Origin: Datnioides undecimradiatus
Lineage: Eukaryota > Chordata > Actinopteri > Lobotiformes > Datnioididae
DNA: 64,000 nucleotides
Direction: 5' to 3'
Assembly (NCBI GenBank): GCA_008933995.1
Contig: WARS01000007.1
Span: forward strand, 3,164,230 to 3,228,229
Within the stretch, counting starts at the first letter, position 1. Every line of letters starts with the position of its first letter. A program made the translations under genes and the position numbers. Positions 12,961-25,825 of this stretch are shown piece after piece. The notes under the pieces are model-generated. The model ran no database searches, had not been told where the DNA came from, and was given only the letters and a program-made list of their open reading frames with translations.

Positions 12961-13200
12961 CAGACGCCAAACCCTAAATCAAGCGCCTCCCCTGGACGCC
13001 ACTGCCAGTTAAACAATCTACGCCATCACCCAGCGCCTTTGTTGTTAGACGGTAGCAAGGCGACTGTTTATCCTTCGACCTCGCTAATCTGCTCACTTTT
13101 TATAGGAGGAAAATATAACATTTGTTTGAAATGATTAGTATTTTATTTTGACGTAACTCTGGCGTCCCGGAAGTGGGATTCGTAGCAAATCAAATTGGTC
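12960..13200. promoter_or_regulatory. Shared mrrf/rbm18 bidirectional promoter
   Basis: This is the region between the two head-to-head first exons. Visible elements are a CRE-like TGACGTAA (13149-13156), an ETS-type CCGGAAGTG (13167-13175) and an inverted CCAAT box, ATTGG (13194-13198). ETS plus CCAAT without a TATA box is typical of housekeeping divergent promoters. A TTTTATAG stretch near 13098-13105 is less convincing as a TATA box. Confidence 0.55.
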
Positions 13201-13242
13201 GAGTCCGTCGCAGTCAAAGAGGAAGCTTGACAGCTCGAAGAG
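13175..13242 (+). other. rbm18: Probable non-coding first exon of rbm18
   Basis: The sequence after the ETS site ends at CTCGAAGAG followed by the donor GTAAAG at 13243. A non-coding first exon is required because the ATG exon begins with an acceptor at 13764. The 5' edge is approximate. Confidence 0.5.
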
Positions 13243-13771
13243 GTAAAGTGATAACTATCTAAGCTAGCTTAGCTAACTGCTAGCAAGCAACCACTGGATA
13301 AAATCGAGCTATTAACCGTTTCGTGGATGAATGTAGCTAATCTTAACTGAACATCTCCCAATCTGGATCACCGTGGTTACTATAATATTACACTGTCCAT
13401 CTTACCGAGCAAACATCGACCAGGCTCAGATAGTCGATCGATCAACGTGCGACCAGCTAAGCTAACGTTAGCATGTAGCAAGTCAACATTTCCTAATGTA
13501 CAGTCCTTTTCATTTTTTATGAGATTATACAAAATCGTAGTGTGTGTCAGACACTGTGAATGAATGTATCCTACTCCCTATAATTTCCTTATTCTGTGCC
13601 AAATCATTACTGAGTAAGCGAGTTGTTTAAACTGCCATTGACAGCCATTGTAATGTTATATGCGCATGGTATGGTTAGGAGCTGTACTGGACCTGTCTCA
13701 TCCCTCATCCCTTTCTTTGCCTTATAAACCTTAGTTCCCTGTCTTCTCATCCTGCCTCCCACAGAGCACAC

Positions 13772-15081
13772 ATGTCGTCTGCAGCAGGGACAGTGGAAAA
13801 TGCCTCCATCATCTCAGAGAGCGTGGCCCATGATGGCAACCGCTTGTGGATTGGAAACATAGATCCTAAAATCACAGAGTGAGTAAATCTGCTATTGGTG
13901 TCAGCCACATTCTACTATTCTGGAGAGTTATTTTTACTTTATTGTGCACTTTGCTTTTCCCCTCCAGTTTCCTGCAGAAATCGGTCCTCAGATACACTTC
14001 TGTTAATCTACCTGGAGCTGAAACTAAACTGCTCATGAGACAGTGTAAACAGGATAAGCTCTGTACGCTGTAGTTGTCCTATTTTAAGAGATATTGGGCC
14101 CAATCTGACACCAGGCACAAGTGTCACACAGTACAGCGTTGCTGTCAGCTGCTGACTGGCGCAGCTGTCATTTTCGAACCCAGCACCCACAAAGGTTGGC
14201 ACAGTGCTATCCTGAATCTGAAGCATCTGGCCTAAAATCAATGGTGCAGTTTTTATGCTATTTGCAGGGGACGCTATTAAGATAGTAAAAGGCACACAGA
14301 TTGGTGAGCATGTGCACTGCGGCTGTTAAACTCACAGGGGCGTGCAGCAGGGCGTGCAGCAGTGCGTGCAGTTAGATATCGCTGATTTACTCATAGGCTT
14401 TAAGATGGAGGTGTGGACAGAGGATTGGCAGACAGCAGAGACAGAGGGTCCACCAGCCACGCTTCACATCTCCCGTTCCTCATTTTAATCACAATGGTCA
14501 AGGTACAGGCAGCCTTGTAAAGGGAGTGGAAGATGACACTTACATTGGTTTAAATCATGTTTCATTGTCATGATTAAGTGATGATTAAATCATCATCAAA
14601 ACAAATTAGAGCCTTAAGAGCCTAAATACAGCCCCCTCTGGTTTGCACCTTGTCCCTTACTTATCCACTGCTTTACTCACTAACGTGGAATTGGACAAAC
14701 CCAGAATGCATTTGTGTCATGTGCTTTAGACCATGTGTTGTGTTTCACTGCACAGATACGTGTCTCCAGTCAGCTGTGTGAAAAACAAAGTCAGTTTTCA
14801 GTTGGAGCAGCAACAAGTGTCGGATTTGAGGTTGCTGGTCCTGACCTGAGGCTTTGCTCTTTAATGTGCCCTGCTCACCCTCGTACAGAGGCAGTGCATT
14901 GTGTGTGCGTGTATGATTGATGAACTGTGTGCATAGTGTGTGTGCGTCGCGCGCTGAGACTGAGCAGACGGGGCTGGGTGTGTGAAAGAGAGGCAGCGAG
15001 GCGTGGAGACCTGCTCTGCCAAGGAGCAGCCATCATTCTTCACTCACCTGCCCTGTTTACTCTCTTTGTGTCAACCTGGGG

Positions 15082-15143
<62 letters not shown>

Positions 15144-18100
15144 AAGAGAGAGAGTACACAGTTGATGTTTGGATGGCAGCTGGTTGCAGTGCAGGGTGAG
15201 GGTAACACACTTAGGTGTCTGTGCACATTATTGGCGTGTCTCACTTTACACAACATTGCAAACATCCTTCCATTGGATGTGTGTGCATTTGAGTGTGTGA
15301 CTGTGCAAAACTCCAAATGTGTGTTGGGGGGGGGGGTTGCACCCTGACGCATACTGCGATGGAGAGAAGGTAGTTTTTTGGGATGAGGGGCGTGTTTGTG
15401 TGCCTGTGGGGGTTGCTGGAGAATGTATGGGCTGCAGCTCTGGTGGGCGTCTAGACAGGCGTTTCCTTCCCCTTCCCCTGCTCTGCTCTACCTCTCCTTA
15501 AATAGCCCACTGCTTCACAGCGTGAAGGGAAAACAAGAGAAATGCCCGTGGCCCCTGGTGCTGATTGGGAAGATTAATTAGCTCCTGGGTAACGAACGCA
15601 GTGCTCCCTCTGTTTGTCCTGGTAAACCAAAGCAACGCTCAGTGCAGAGGAGGAATGCACGGTGCACGGTCACTTGTTTCAAAATATGAAACCAATAGTT
15701 AATTGCATTATTTATTCTGCAAGAGGATTTTTAGTTAAAGACATCAAGTATGTACTACAAGTCGGTTGCTTTGTCCTGAAGCCTAGAGTTTGATTTATGT
15801 CTTTTTTAGTTGTAATGTGATGTTTTATCATTTTGAAGATGATTCCTTTCTGTATAACTGTCAAATGTCAGTTTTTTAGTAAAATTTTAGTTAAAATTGT
15901 GCATTTCTAAGCTTTGGTTTGGCTAATCCAAGTAGTTTGGAGGCATCCAGCTCTGCTCCGGTCACTCAGGTTGAAATATCACATGGAGCAGGACGTGTTG
16001 AGGTCAGGACGTTTCATTTTGTGCTGTCAGAAAGATGGATTTTGGAGTGTAGCATGTGATTTTGAAAAACCTTTTGCTTTTGTCCTGTGTCTGTGCAGCT
16101 GCCTCCCTTTTTTTTTTTTGAAATGCCCAGCACAGATGATGTCCTCGCTTGTCACAAGAGTCACACTCTCAACCGTCCTTTCCTTTGCCCTGCACACACA
16201 CTCACACGCAGGTGTAACTGGAGCTTTCAGCACATATTCATGTTCTTGGGCTTCGGGCGTCTCGCAGAGGGGACTTTTCATTGGTCGTCATCCATCACTG
16301 TCTTCCTCTCTGTTGTCTCTCTGGCCCGCTTGTTACATTTTAAACTGTGTTACCTGGAAGTTGTCATATTTTTGTTTTTTTTTAAAACGAAAGAAATCAT
16401 AACCTTCATTTCACTGCAGATGAATATGAAAATATGAAGATATTGCAGATAGCTGCCTTGGCAGAAAGTCTAACCCGCTCCTCCCCCCTCCTCTCCTCTG
16501 ACCTGCACTTTTCTGGCTCGGACCTTTTGTCTTATCTTTTTCTGGACTGGACTCGACACCCCCCCCTTCCTTCCTTCCTCCTCCTCGCTTCCTTGCTCTT
16601 GTATCTTTCCTACCTGGCTTCTCACCTCCTCTCTTCTTTTGGCCTCACCTCCTCTTCCCTCCACCTTTCACCTTGCCGTCAACATCCCCTCTCTGAACTT
16701 TCCTCTCCCTCTGCCCACCTTTCCCTCCCTTTCCTCGCCCCCTCTCCTCCTCTTCCTCCGGCGGTTTTTACAGCCCCCAGGAGGAGCGGTCCATTGTGGT
16801 TCACCTCACTAGCATCCAAAATTGTTCTTGGAGTGTCAGCCTTGTAATCTCTCTCACACTGCGCAAACACGCAGTATACATTGATTTCAGTATATAACAG
16901 AGTAGGATAGGAATAATTAGTGCATTGCAACATTTTACAGCTTTTGCATTTGACCTTAATGACCTTGATGCTCGTTTCCTGACCGGTGTTTCCGAGGTCC
17001 AGTGGTGCATGAAAAGCATAAGCCCAGCATTTGGCTATTAGAGTGCAGGAAAGTGTACATTTTCAATGGAGGGCTTTATTCAAATGAGGCGAGTGCTGGA
17101 GGAGCCACCGTCACATGGGAGCCTCGCAGGGTGTTGTCTGGGAAAAGCAGAAATTCTCTTTGGCTTAAGAGCCCTCTGGGGAGTCATAGCCGAGTGGAAG
17201 ACATTAGCGCGACCTGGAGCTCCAACCCACACGACAGCCTCCGCAGCCCTCAGCGAGTCCCCATTCATACACGTAAACGCACGCACGCACGCTAATTTCA
17301 TCTGCGCTGACACACACACACACCACCTCAGGATTAAAAATAACAAACGACTAAACAATAAAAGGCTGCAGCATTAATTCCTCTTGAACAGACACAAACA
17401 CCTGGGGTCACTCTGAGGCCTGGGCAGTCACGTACAGGTACAGGCACTCCAACACAAACACAGGATGGTGTTTGTTCATATCTTTTGTTTGTGCATTTTC
17501 GGTTTTGTTTGTTGCATGCTTCTTTTTTTTTTTTGTTTAATAGACTTTTTATTTGGGAGACAGCGTCTCAGGTTGGCCAATCAGTCAAACGTTTGGTTTG
17601 ACAGAAAATTCAATCTGATCATCTGTTTCAGTCACATTTGTGGTTTTAGGAAAGTCTGAAGCACTAATCAGATCAGATCAATCAATAATGGAGTCTATCA
17701 TTAGTTGCAGCACTGCCGATGGAAGCCCGACGTCAGACGTACAAAAATAAAAATATCATACATGGGATCTTTGACAGCTTGCAGCAGGGAGAAGCACCTG
17801 CTGCTCGGCATGCATTGGAAACAATATGAGAGTGAATACAGTCTGCAGGTGACCCTGAACCCGCTGCTCCTCTCCAACCCGTCACAAGAAGTCATGTTCC
17901 CATGGCTGCCTGCGGTCAATTACACGCAAACCCACAAATCCTCACCCCACCGCATAGCTCTTCAGTGAGCACACATCTATGTTCATTCACACTGGATGTT
18001 ATTTACGCGGGGCACGGTGCTCAGGGGGGATTTGAGGCTTCCTCTCTTTTATTCCCTCATTGTCCTGCTACTGTATCCTCAGCATTGTCTCAATGAGAGA

Positions 18101-19325
18101 TTTACTGTCACCGGGCTGCCACAGCAGCTGGCCTGCTGCTAAAAAGGTGTCAGCCAGAGAAAGCTGTCATTCTCATTAGCCCCACTTAGATCCACAGGCT
18201 GCAGGGTGGCAGATACAGTGTGGGGCAAACCTCCGATACTGCTTCACTGAGCTGATCTGTCATATACTGTACTGTTCAGTTTATTATGGAAATGTTAGAT
18301 AAGATCAGAAGTGGGACATTTTACCAAAAGCACTTACAATATTATACTTCTGCCTTCCTCTTCATTCCACCGTCTCCCTTGTTCTGTTTCTCAGTTCTTG
18401 TGCTCTCGTTCACGTGACTCCTCTCTCTCCGCAGGTATCACCTGGTGAAGCTGCTGGAGAAGTTTGGCAATGTGAAACAGTTTGACTTCCTGTTCCACAA
18501 GTCGGGGCCTTTAGAGGGGCAGCCCCGGGGCTACTGCTTCGTCAACTTCAACACCAGAGAGGTATGAGCGAGACGTCGTGTTGATTTTCCCACAACGTGG
18601 TTTTTTTGTACATTTGGTGAAAATAGCAAACAGGCACACACTGTAGGATCTTCATCCTCCATCACGGTCCTGCTGTTGCCCCTGACGGCGTTCGCTTTTA
18701 ACAAGATTCCATCTGTCAGGCTGATGTCACACAATAGCTGCATTCTGTCTGTGTTTAATTACAGGAGCCGTATGACCGACTATAGGTATTAACATTATCA
18801 TTAATGTTTTAGCCTTTGGATGAAAACCTGATTGCAGATCAGTTTTTAGTTTTAGTGTCAGTAGTTTTGACACTGTCGGATGCGCAATTAAGAGATGGCG
18901 AAAAAGTATTGATACTTCTGACGACACGTCGGTGCACATTTGCATCTGAAAATAAAAAAGCCCTGCAAATATATATTTTGATCAGAGCGGGTATTTAGCA
19001 AAGGGAGCTCTGCGGGACGTCTCCAAGCAGTCGGGACCTGATTGTGGCTTTAGACGAGGCGGCTCAGCTTCACGCGGTCAGCAGGCAGGGTGTGTTTGGG
19101 AGTGAGCCTGGGGATCGTGATAAGCATCTAGTTTCACAGCCAGTGTCTGTCAGTGGGATGTGAAGGCCTCCCACAGGGATTATACAGATGAAGTGTGTGT
19201 GTTTATCTCACACACACACACAGGGACACACAGATAAAGTACTTCATTAATATAATTTAGCATCAAAGCCACTTAGTGGTGATTAGGCAAAACTATATTT
19301 TTTTCACACTTTGTCTCAAGCACAC

Positions 19326-19368
<43 letters not shown>

Positions 19369-22300
19369 CTTATGGTCTATCTGCTGGCAGAGTGGCGCAT
19401 CATCATCTATCATTGTTTCTGCCGTCTCTCTATTGTGAAGACTAATTATTTAATGACTCCGTCGCAATCATCAAGGCTGATTTTTAATCAGAATTGCAAA
19501 AAAAAAAAAAAAAAATTCTCCCGTGTGTGTGTGTGTGTGTGAATGTCTCCAGGAGGCGGAGAGGGCCATCCAGTGTCTAAACGGGAAGCTGGCTTTGTCC
19601 AAGAAGCTGGTTGTGCGCTGGGCACACGCACAGGTGAGGGTAAGTGTCCCACTCGCCGCCATTTTCACTTTCTTCATAAAATCTTCGCATCTCTTGGTCT
19701 TGGTTTTCACGTTACTGCAGCAGTAGTCAGCTTGCAGAGAGCAGCGGGATCCCAGCACAGCCTATGCCTGTCTCTTAACAATAGACAGCCTACTGGCAAT
19801 GGGTGAAGGGATATCCTGTATAGAGACGAATCACGCCCTACACACACACACTCACACACTCTCAGTGGGGGGAGGTCAAGGTTAATGCAGCTGCCTGTAA
19901 GACAACACACTGTGGGATAAATCCTCCCTTAAATAGCTTTTGTTATTGATACCATTAGAAGCCTCAAACTGAAGCTGTTTAAAGCCTGAATTTTAATTAA
20001 CACCGGTCTGTCCGCGTCGTCGGGCAAAGGAGCTCCAACTACTTTCCTCACCGTGTCTGTCAACACCTTCTCCGTGCCCCTCCCTCACGCTCGCCTGTGG
20101 CCCCGGCACCAGCGCGCTGATGCTCTCCATCATCTGGATTTGATACAAAGTAGCAAAGCTGGGCCACAGGAATTCCTTTCTTCCACCCAGGCGGCTGTCG
20201 CTGCGCACCGGCCCCAGCTGGTCAGCGTCCCGGCCGACACAGATCAACCGCGAGATGCGTGATTCCATCCCGTGACAGGCTCGAACAAGAACAAAAAGCT
20301 CCTCAACACACCGGGATGTCAACTCCACCGCTCTCGCTGCTCAGTGTAGGGAGAATAAAAGATTTATGAATTATTGTCACCGAACCTGCCCGTCACATAC
20401 TTCACAAAGTATCCTGTGCAGGAGTTGGCACCTCTAAGATCATGACGTCACATCATTAAACCAGTTTTTCTGTAAGAATATACAACATCTTATATCAACA
20501 CCATGATATGAGACTAGACATTGTCTTACAATTTGGCTGTCAGATATCATATTATGACTTAAAAGTGTTTTCATCCTGGTTTTAAAGGCTGCAATGATTA
20601 TTATTGAGGTTTTAGATCAAAAATCAATAATACAAATAAAATAAAATATTATAATAGATTTTATCCACATCCCCCAGCCCATATTCTAATGTAAGCCCCC
20701 TGTGCCTGGTTACGCTCTGAATTTCTTAGCAACTGTTGGATACTTGATGGATTCCAAGGGTCAGGGGTCCCCTCAGCCCCTGGGATCAGAGTGCGCCGTC
20801 ACCTAAAAAGACCCCCTCAACCCACCGAAGCTTTGTTTTTGTTCAGAGACCCACACTCCCGATGGCAGAGATGATATAAGCTGTGTGAAACTGATACTGT
20901 CACCGGTACTTACAGCCTAATCTTCATTACCCCAGTACGATTCAAGCAGTTTTCCACCGCCGGGGCCAGTTGGGCTCCGGCTGAATGTGACATCTCTTTA
21001 GCCAGCCTGTCTTCACCGAGTCCAACCCGAGGTGACGTGCTGGGATAAGTGAGTCAGAGACGGTTGGTGCTGAAGCTGCTGTCCCGTTTCCAGGCTTCCA
21101 TCTTGACTTTATTACAAAGCTTTGAAAGAGAGGAAATCACTTATACTGAGGAACGTTTATTGAACGCCATCCCCCAGAAACCCTTCACAAACATCCACCA
21201 CTCCCCGAACGGACATTTTCAACTGTTAAACAACTGCGTCCCGATTCATTACCGTCTTCTCCTCTATTTATCAATACACAGGTTGGCCAAGTTGCACGTT
21301 GGGCGTGCTACGTTCCTCATACGTGACACTCATCATCCACAACCCCCTATCAAAAAATACTCTGATCCCTCATAACTCACCCCCGAATCACACATGACAG
21401 GTTTTACAGTTCTAACAGAGGTTTATCTAAACTCTCCCGTACCGTAGCTTTGGACCGTGTACAGATTGAGCATGGCGTGATTGGCTCCGTGTGGATCTAT
21501 ATGCATTCCAGCTACATGCCTTTAGGAATAGGTGGAAGGGAAGGGTCCTGGCTGGTGGAATGGTCATTGTTTTAGACCTATTCTTGGCCATACATGTTAT
21601 TTATTTCTTGGGACACTATGTAAGAACATGTCTGCTCTTTTGTGCGTTTATATAACTCGATCGAGCGCCATTTGCCCCACCTGATTTCAAAGCCTCGTGC
21701 TCCTGCACACGGCTGCTGCTGCAGCTGCGCCCAGCGCTGGGGTTTCTCGTGCCCGTCATGTGTGTGACTGTTTTGTTTTTGTCTTTTTTTTCTTTTCTTC
21801 GCAGGTTTCAAGAGCTCTGTGTTGGGCTGGTGGAGATGTTTGGAAGGTGGTTTTGAAAGGAATGAGTGCAGACGTTGGTTGTTGCTCTCCAGCTGCTCCC
21901 TCTTTATCCTCCCCTCTCGCCTTAGGCTGTGATTATGCGCTGGACACGCAGTCCCGCTTGGTTACTGTCTGTTTGACCAGACACAAACAAAATCAATACT
22001 TGGGTTTAATAATGTTGATGTTTGTGGGAGGAAGTTGGAGTTGGTTCTCCAGAGAACTGCTGTCAGTGTTTATTAGGAGGCCTCTGAACGTCTTCCTCCA
22101 CTTGTTATGTGGTCCCGTTCAAACTTGGCACTGGAACGTCTCTGGATGCAGGTGTGACCGTACGCAACATGCCGAGAGAACACGTCACTGTTTGATGCTG
22201 TCTTTGAAAGCATTGTCTTGACTTTGACACAAACCCTGGTCCAGAGACACACTAGCAGCACACTAAACTTGTGTTTTGTGTTCAGCAGTAGAGGAAATTC

Positions 22301-24109
22301 CAATCCGATTGCTCAGTGGACACATTTTAGATTTGCAATCTACAATTTGATTCTGGTTGTGAGTTGTAATCTCTATATTTGGCATCTTTACACACATTCG
22401 GACACGAGGTACAAGGTCTGAACAAGACATTTATCTTCATCCCACAGAGCGTCTGCTCCTCTTTTATCTCCTCTAATCTGTAACTGTTCTCGGCTAACTG
22501 TTCTTGCTTCAATCTGCTATTTTACGCCTTTGTCTCTCTCCCTCTGTCTGTCCTTCCACATCTCCATCACTGTTTGTGTGGGTCATGTTGTTTCGGGCCA
22601 CGTGTTTCTTCTACAGCGGTTTGAAGGTTTCCGCAACGACAAGACAATGCCTCCGAGCCTGGAACCGTCATGCAGCGGCACGAAGGAGGAAGGGCCTGTA
22701 ACTACCAACCACCTCAGGTTGGTAACACGCACAGCGCCACCATTTGTTGTATTAATTTGGCGTCTTTGCACAATGTTTCTACATTAAAGTGGCTAAAGGG
22801 AACCCTGTATCATCATTTTGTTGTTCTGTGCACTCTAATGCGTCGGTAAACTGTGTCCGAAATGGTTAAACAGACTCCTGCATCCCCTCTGCTGACTCTT
22901 TCCAGTGTTGGAATCAGGATTTGCTTCTTTCTGAAACCAGCAACTCGGCGTCGTCTTCCCCTCCACGTTTTAACTCCTCTCAAGCTCTGCCTTTCATTCT
23001 TCACACAACTGCTTTTGTCACTTCACGCGAACTGCGGTTGCGTCTGTGGAAAGACTGTCCCAAACTCTCCCGTCCCTGTTTAAATGAGTATTGTCTTTTT
23101 AATTACTTTTCATTAATTGCACTTAATTAACTGGTTCATTTTACATGTGAAGTCATCTTTGAATAAATCTCTCCAAGTCGACGTCACCACATGGCGTTTT
23201 CAGATTTAGCCATCTTAGCGTAGATGTGGTGTCCCGTCACTCAAGAGCTCTAGCTTGGTCCTAAAGGTATTAAAGGAGAACGTGTGGGCTAAACCCGAGT
23301 TCATCCAAGCACAAGTACATAAAATCATCTGTGGAAGTGCTGAAGGTCTGTTAGAGCAGACTTGAACGTGTTCCATCACCGCTGCTGCACTCACAGATAA
23401 ACACACTCACAGCGCCGACTCTCACCGAGACGTGTGGCGACTGATCAGCCATCGGGATTCTTCTCAGGAGCGGATCCACACTTCAGTTCTAGTGCAAACT
23501 CCAAAATCGCTCTCTCCACACAGCACACGAGAGGAAATACAAACACTCTTTCCCCCCTTTTTCCCCCTGATGCCTCGGCTAGAGGGTCTCTCTGCTGCGT
23601 GTCAGATACTTCTTGCACCCTTTCCCCCTGTCGCTTGTCCTCCCACCTGCACTGCAAACTTCTCTCGCCTGCTCCTTCAGACTCAGTTTCACCATTTAAA
23701 TGTGAGTTCTTCTGCACAGCGTGACTGGTGCGCTCTTGCTTGTGCGCCATTTTTCCTGCGTCTGTCCCCCTCGTGTTGCTAAGAGCGCTAATGCCTTCTC
23801 CTCTTTTCCCCTCAGCCGCGATCTGCCCATCACCGTCAGCACCAACACTGGTATTTCCCCCTCAGCCTCGCTGCTAACATCTCCTTCTCTCCCCCCCCCC
23901 CCTCCTTCTCCTCCTTCCTCTCTAGTACAAGTGCTAAGATCCGCGCCATCGAGGCCAAGCTCCAGATGATGGAGGAGAATCCAGATGATGACTACTCGGG
24001 CCCGTCGGCCTACGTTTACAACAAACCGCCAGAGAGGAAACGCTGGGAGCCCTACTCTAAATCACACCACAATAACCAGGGCAGGCCCTTCCGCAAGTTT
24101 AGAAGATGA
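13772..24109 (+). CDS. rbm18: Probable RNA-binding protein 18, one RRM domain
   Basis: This is a small RNA-binding protein whose exact targets I do not know. Coding exons: 13772-13878, 18435-18561, 19553-19639, 22617-22717 and 23926-24109, with matching phases (2, 0, 0, 2); the product is 201 residues against about 190 in human. The start ATG lies seven bases after an acceptor at 13764, so a non-coding first exon is expected upstream. The RRM spans roughly residues 24-107: RNP2 is LWIGNI (25-30) and RNP1 is RGYCFVNF (67-74). They are followed by the family segment [17 protein letters not shown]. The tail has an Arg/Lys-rich end (FRKFRR) and a conserved helix, [18 protein letters not shown]. 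The last intron starts with an unusual donor, GTTGGT, but frame and homology need it. The gene shares its promoter region with mrrf and lies upstream of lhx6 on the same strand. Confidence 0.95.
14090..14400. repeat. Candidate dispersed repeat with internal tandem units
   Basis: GGGCCCAATCTGACACCAGG, then CTGACTGGCGCAGCTG, TTTGCAGGGGACGC and a terminal CATAGG resemble a GCGCCAGG-rich fish interspersed repeat. Near 14338-14371 a unit of about 11 bases (GCGTGCAGCAG) occurs three times. The assignment is from memory and weak. Confidence 0.35.
15083..15155. repeat. (GT)n(GA)n compound microsatellite
   Basis: About 21 GT units (15083-15124) run directly into GA-rich sequence up to about 15155. 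Confidence 0.95.
18562..19552. other. rbm18 intron 3 with dense simple repeats
   Basis: Holds an AC run at about 19327-19368, an 18-base A run at 19498-19515 and a GT run at 19523-19541. The GT run ends only 11 bases before the exon 4 acceptor, so that splice site has almost no pure pyrimidine tract. Confidence 0.85.
19640..22616. other. rbm18 intron 4
   Basis: A 3.0 kb intron with donor GTAAGT and acceptor CTTCTACAG. I see no recognisable exon, RNA gene or long repeat. Open frames on both strands near 19993-20328 and 21697-22221 match nothing I know. Confidence 0.6.
22718..23925. other. rbm18 intron 5
   Basis: A 1.2 kb intron starting GTTGGT and ending in a C/T-rich tract and TCTCTCTAG. 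A sequence that looks like an exon at 23816-23850 (after CCCCTCAG and before GTATTT) would shift the reading frame and is not included. Confidence 0.65.
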
Positions 24110-25825
24110 CCTATCCTCCCACTCGTTCTGGAGATCCCCCCACCAACACCCACCCACACACAAACAGACTCTGCACTAGATACTATAAAGACTCTACACA
24201 TCCTATCTGAGAATTAAAGCTTTTCAAGTTCATAATACTCAGAACTATAACTCCCCGGGAGTAATCACAGCAATCACGGACAAGAACCTGAAGTGGTTTT
24301 CAGGTATTCTGAGTTCTGGCGTCACTTGTCATTTAGTCTCAACGTATGCCCCGCGCCGGACTGCCGTGCAGGGCGGACCCCTCGTCATATCTGCTTTCTC
24401 ACTTTTGCAGAGATGTAACGCAGGTGAACCGCACCGCTGGGAGTCAGGTGACGCACAGCTGCGAGGAGAGAGATGTTGTTATTAAGGAGCTGAACGCTTG
24501 CTGTCCGACTGGCTGTGACAGGTCTTTACTTTTTATTATTTAAAGGTGAAATACAGGTTTGGGTTTTTTTTGTCTTTACTCACGACTCCAGCGAACAGGA
24601 AGAAATCCACAGATTTGCATTTACGGGTTTGCATTGACCGAGTCCGAATGATAAGCGACGGGCCTCTGAGTGGAGCGCTGTGAGTTGCAGCATTTTGTCT
24701 GATGTTCCTCAACAGTTGGCCTTTCTCCCCCCTTCGGATCGGGTTTTTTATACAACTGCAGTCAGGCTTTTTTTTTTTTTTTACAGACTTTGTTGAGTTG
24801 TGTAGAGTTTTGGTATTTCCCCTGCCACAGTCTCTCTCTCTCTCTCTTTCTTTTTTCTATTTTTTCAATTAAAGGCAATCCAATATCACATCTGCGGCGC
24901 GTTGAAGCCATTTTGTACAGCAGATTCTCCGCATTGCTCTCCCAGTTCAGGATTCAGCTTCATGATTTGCCAGCGAGCTGGATGCTATGTGCCATTATTA
25001 GCAGTTGCAGCATTAAAACAGTCTCAGTCTGCAGGGTTTGCTGATATAAAGGTTTTGTTTTCTAAGGAATTTGGTAAACCATCTGCCTCCCATTAATGTG
25101 CAACCCCTCACTCAGACTACACTGTTTGCTGTAACATGATAATCCTGGTCATTAGAGCATCCATTCCGTCTTCAGGCCCAGTTTTCTTGGTTTCACTCTG
25201 AACAGACTGTTAAATACATTTTGTGCAGTCTAGCAGACGTTGCTGTAAATCATTTAAATATTTTTAGACCTGATTTTAATGTGGAAACTGTTTTTTTTTT
25301 CCAAAAAAGTAAAAATTGTCATTAATTTCTATGCGTTGTCAATGGAACGCAATAGTTCTGATGTGATCTGAGGTGTGTGCGTGTGTGTGTGTTCCTGCAG
25401 GTGCCGCGTGCACTCCGGGGGTCCTAAAACCCCGCGGACGGCACAAAGACGCAATATGTCGGTGAAATGACAAAGTCTGAATACGTTTGCGTGAGTGGAT
25501 TATCAACCAAAGGTCCTTTGCAGAGCCAATGTTATTTAGAGTCGACTAAGAATACTTAACTTCTACGACATGAGGCTGGCTGACAGGATGGAGGCCGGGG
25601 ACTAATTGTTCCAGATGGAATTAGAAACGCATCGTCTCGTGAGCGCGGAAGAACTCGAATCCTACCTCTTGACATCACGCAGCCCCTTGTTTTTTAAAAA
25701 CGTCTTTGTTGTTGTGAAGCCGCTCAGCAAACAAAACATCTCTGATTTCCATTCGATCAAATGAAAACCTGTTTGTAATGTGTCTGTTTCTCTGTTTTCA
25801 ATAAAGTCTATTCGTTAAAAAAATA
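24110..25825 (+). other. rbm18: rbm18 3' untranslated region (inferred)
   Basis: From the stop codon to just past the AATAAA at 25800-25805, the first good polyadenylation signal downstream. It contains T-rich runs (24769-24782), a CT run and a short GT run near 25375-25392. An earlier AATTAAAG at 24214 could give a short form. Confidence 0.5.
25800..25805 (+). terminator. rbm18: Polyadenylation signal, rbm18
   Basis: AATAAA on the plus strand, followed within 20 bases by TATTCGTT and an A run; the last good signal before the lhx6 promoter region. Confidence 0.5.

Larger units (their letters stand above)
13879..18434. other. rbm18 intron 2
   Basis: A 4.6 kb intron. It contains a candidate dispersed repeat (14090-14400) with a small tandem GCGTGCAGCA repeat, a GT/GA microsatellite (15083-15155), a poly-G near 15327-15336, and a long pyrimidine-rich stretch (about 16478-16790). 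The open frames over the pyrimidine tract are low-complexity and not genes. Confidence 0.65.

Noticed and set aside
16434-16847. 137-codon Ser/Leu/Pro-rich frame and its antisense partner
   Set aside because: A low-complexity product of a pyrimidine-rich intron stretch.
21697-22221. 174-codon sense frame in rbm18 intron 4
   Set aside because: No recognisable domain. It overlaps no plausible splice pair that keeps the rbm18 frame.
23816-23850. Exon-like 35-base segment in rbm18 intron 5, flanked by CAG and GTATTT
   Set aside because: Including it would shift the frame of the last exon, while skipping it gives the conserved [14 protein letters not shown] junction.
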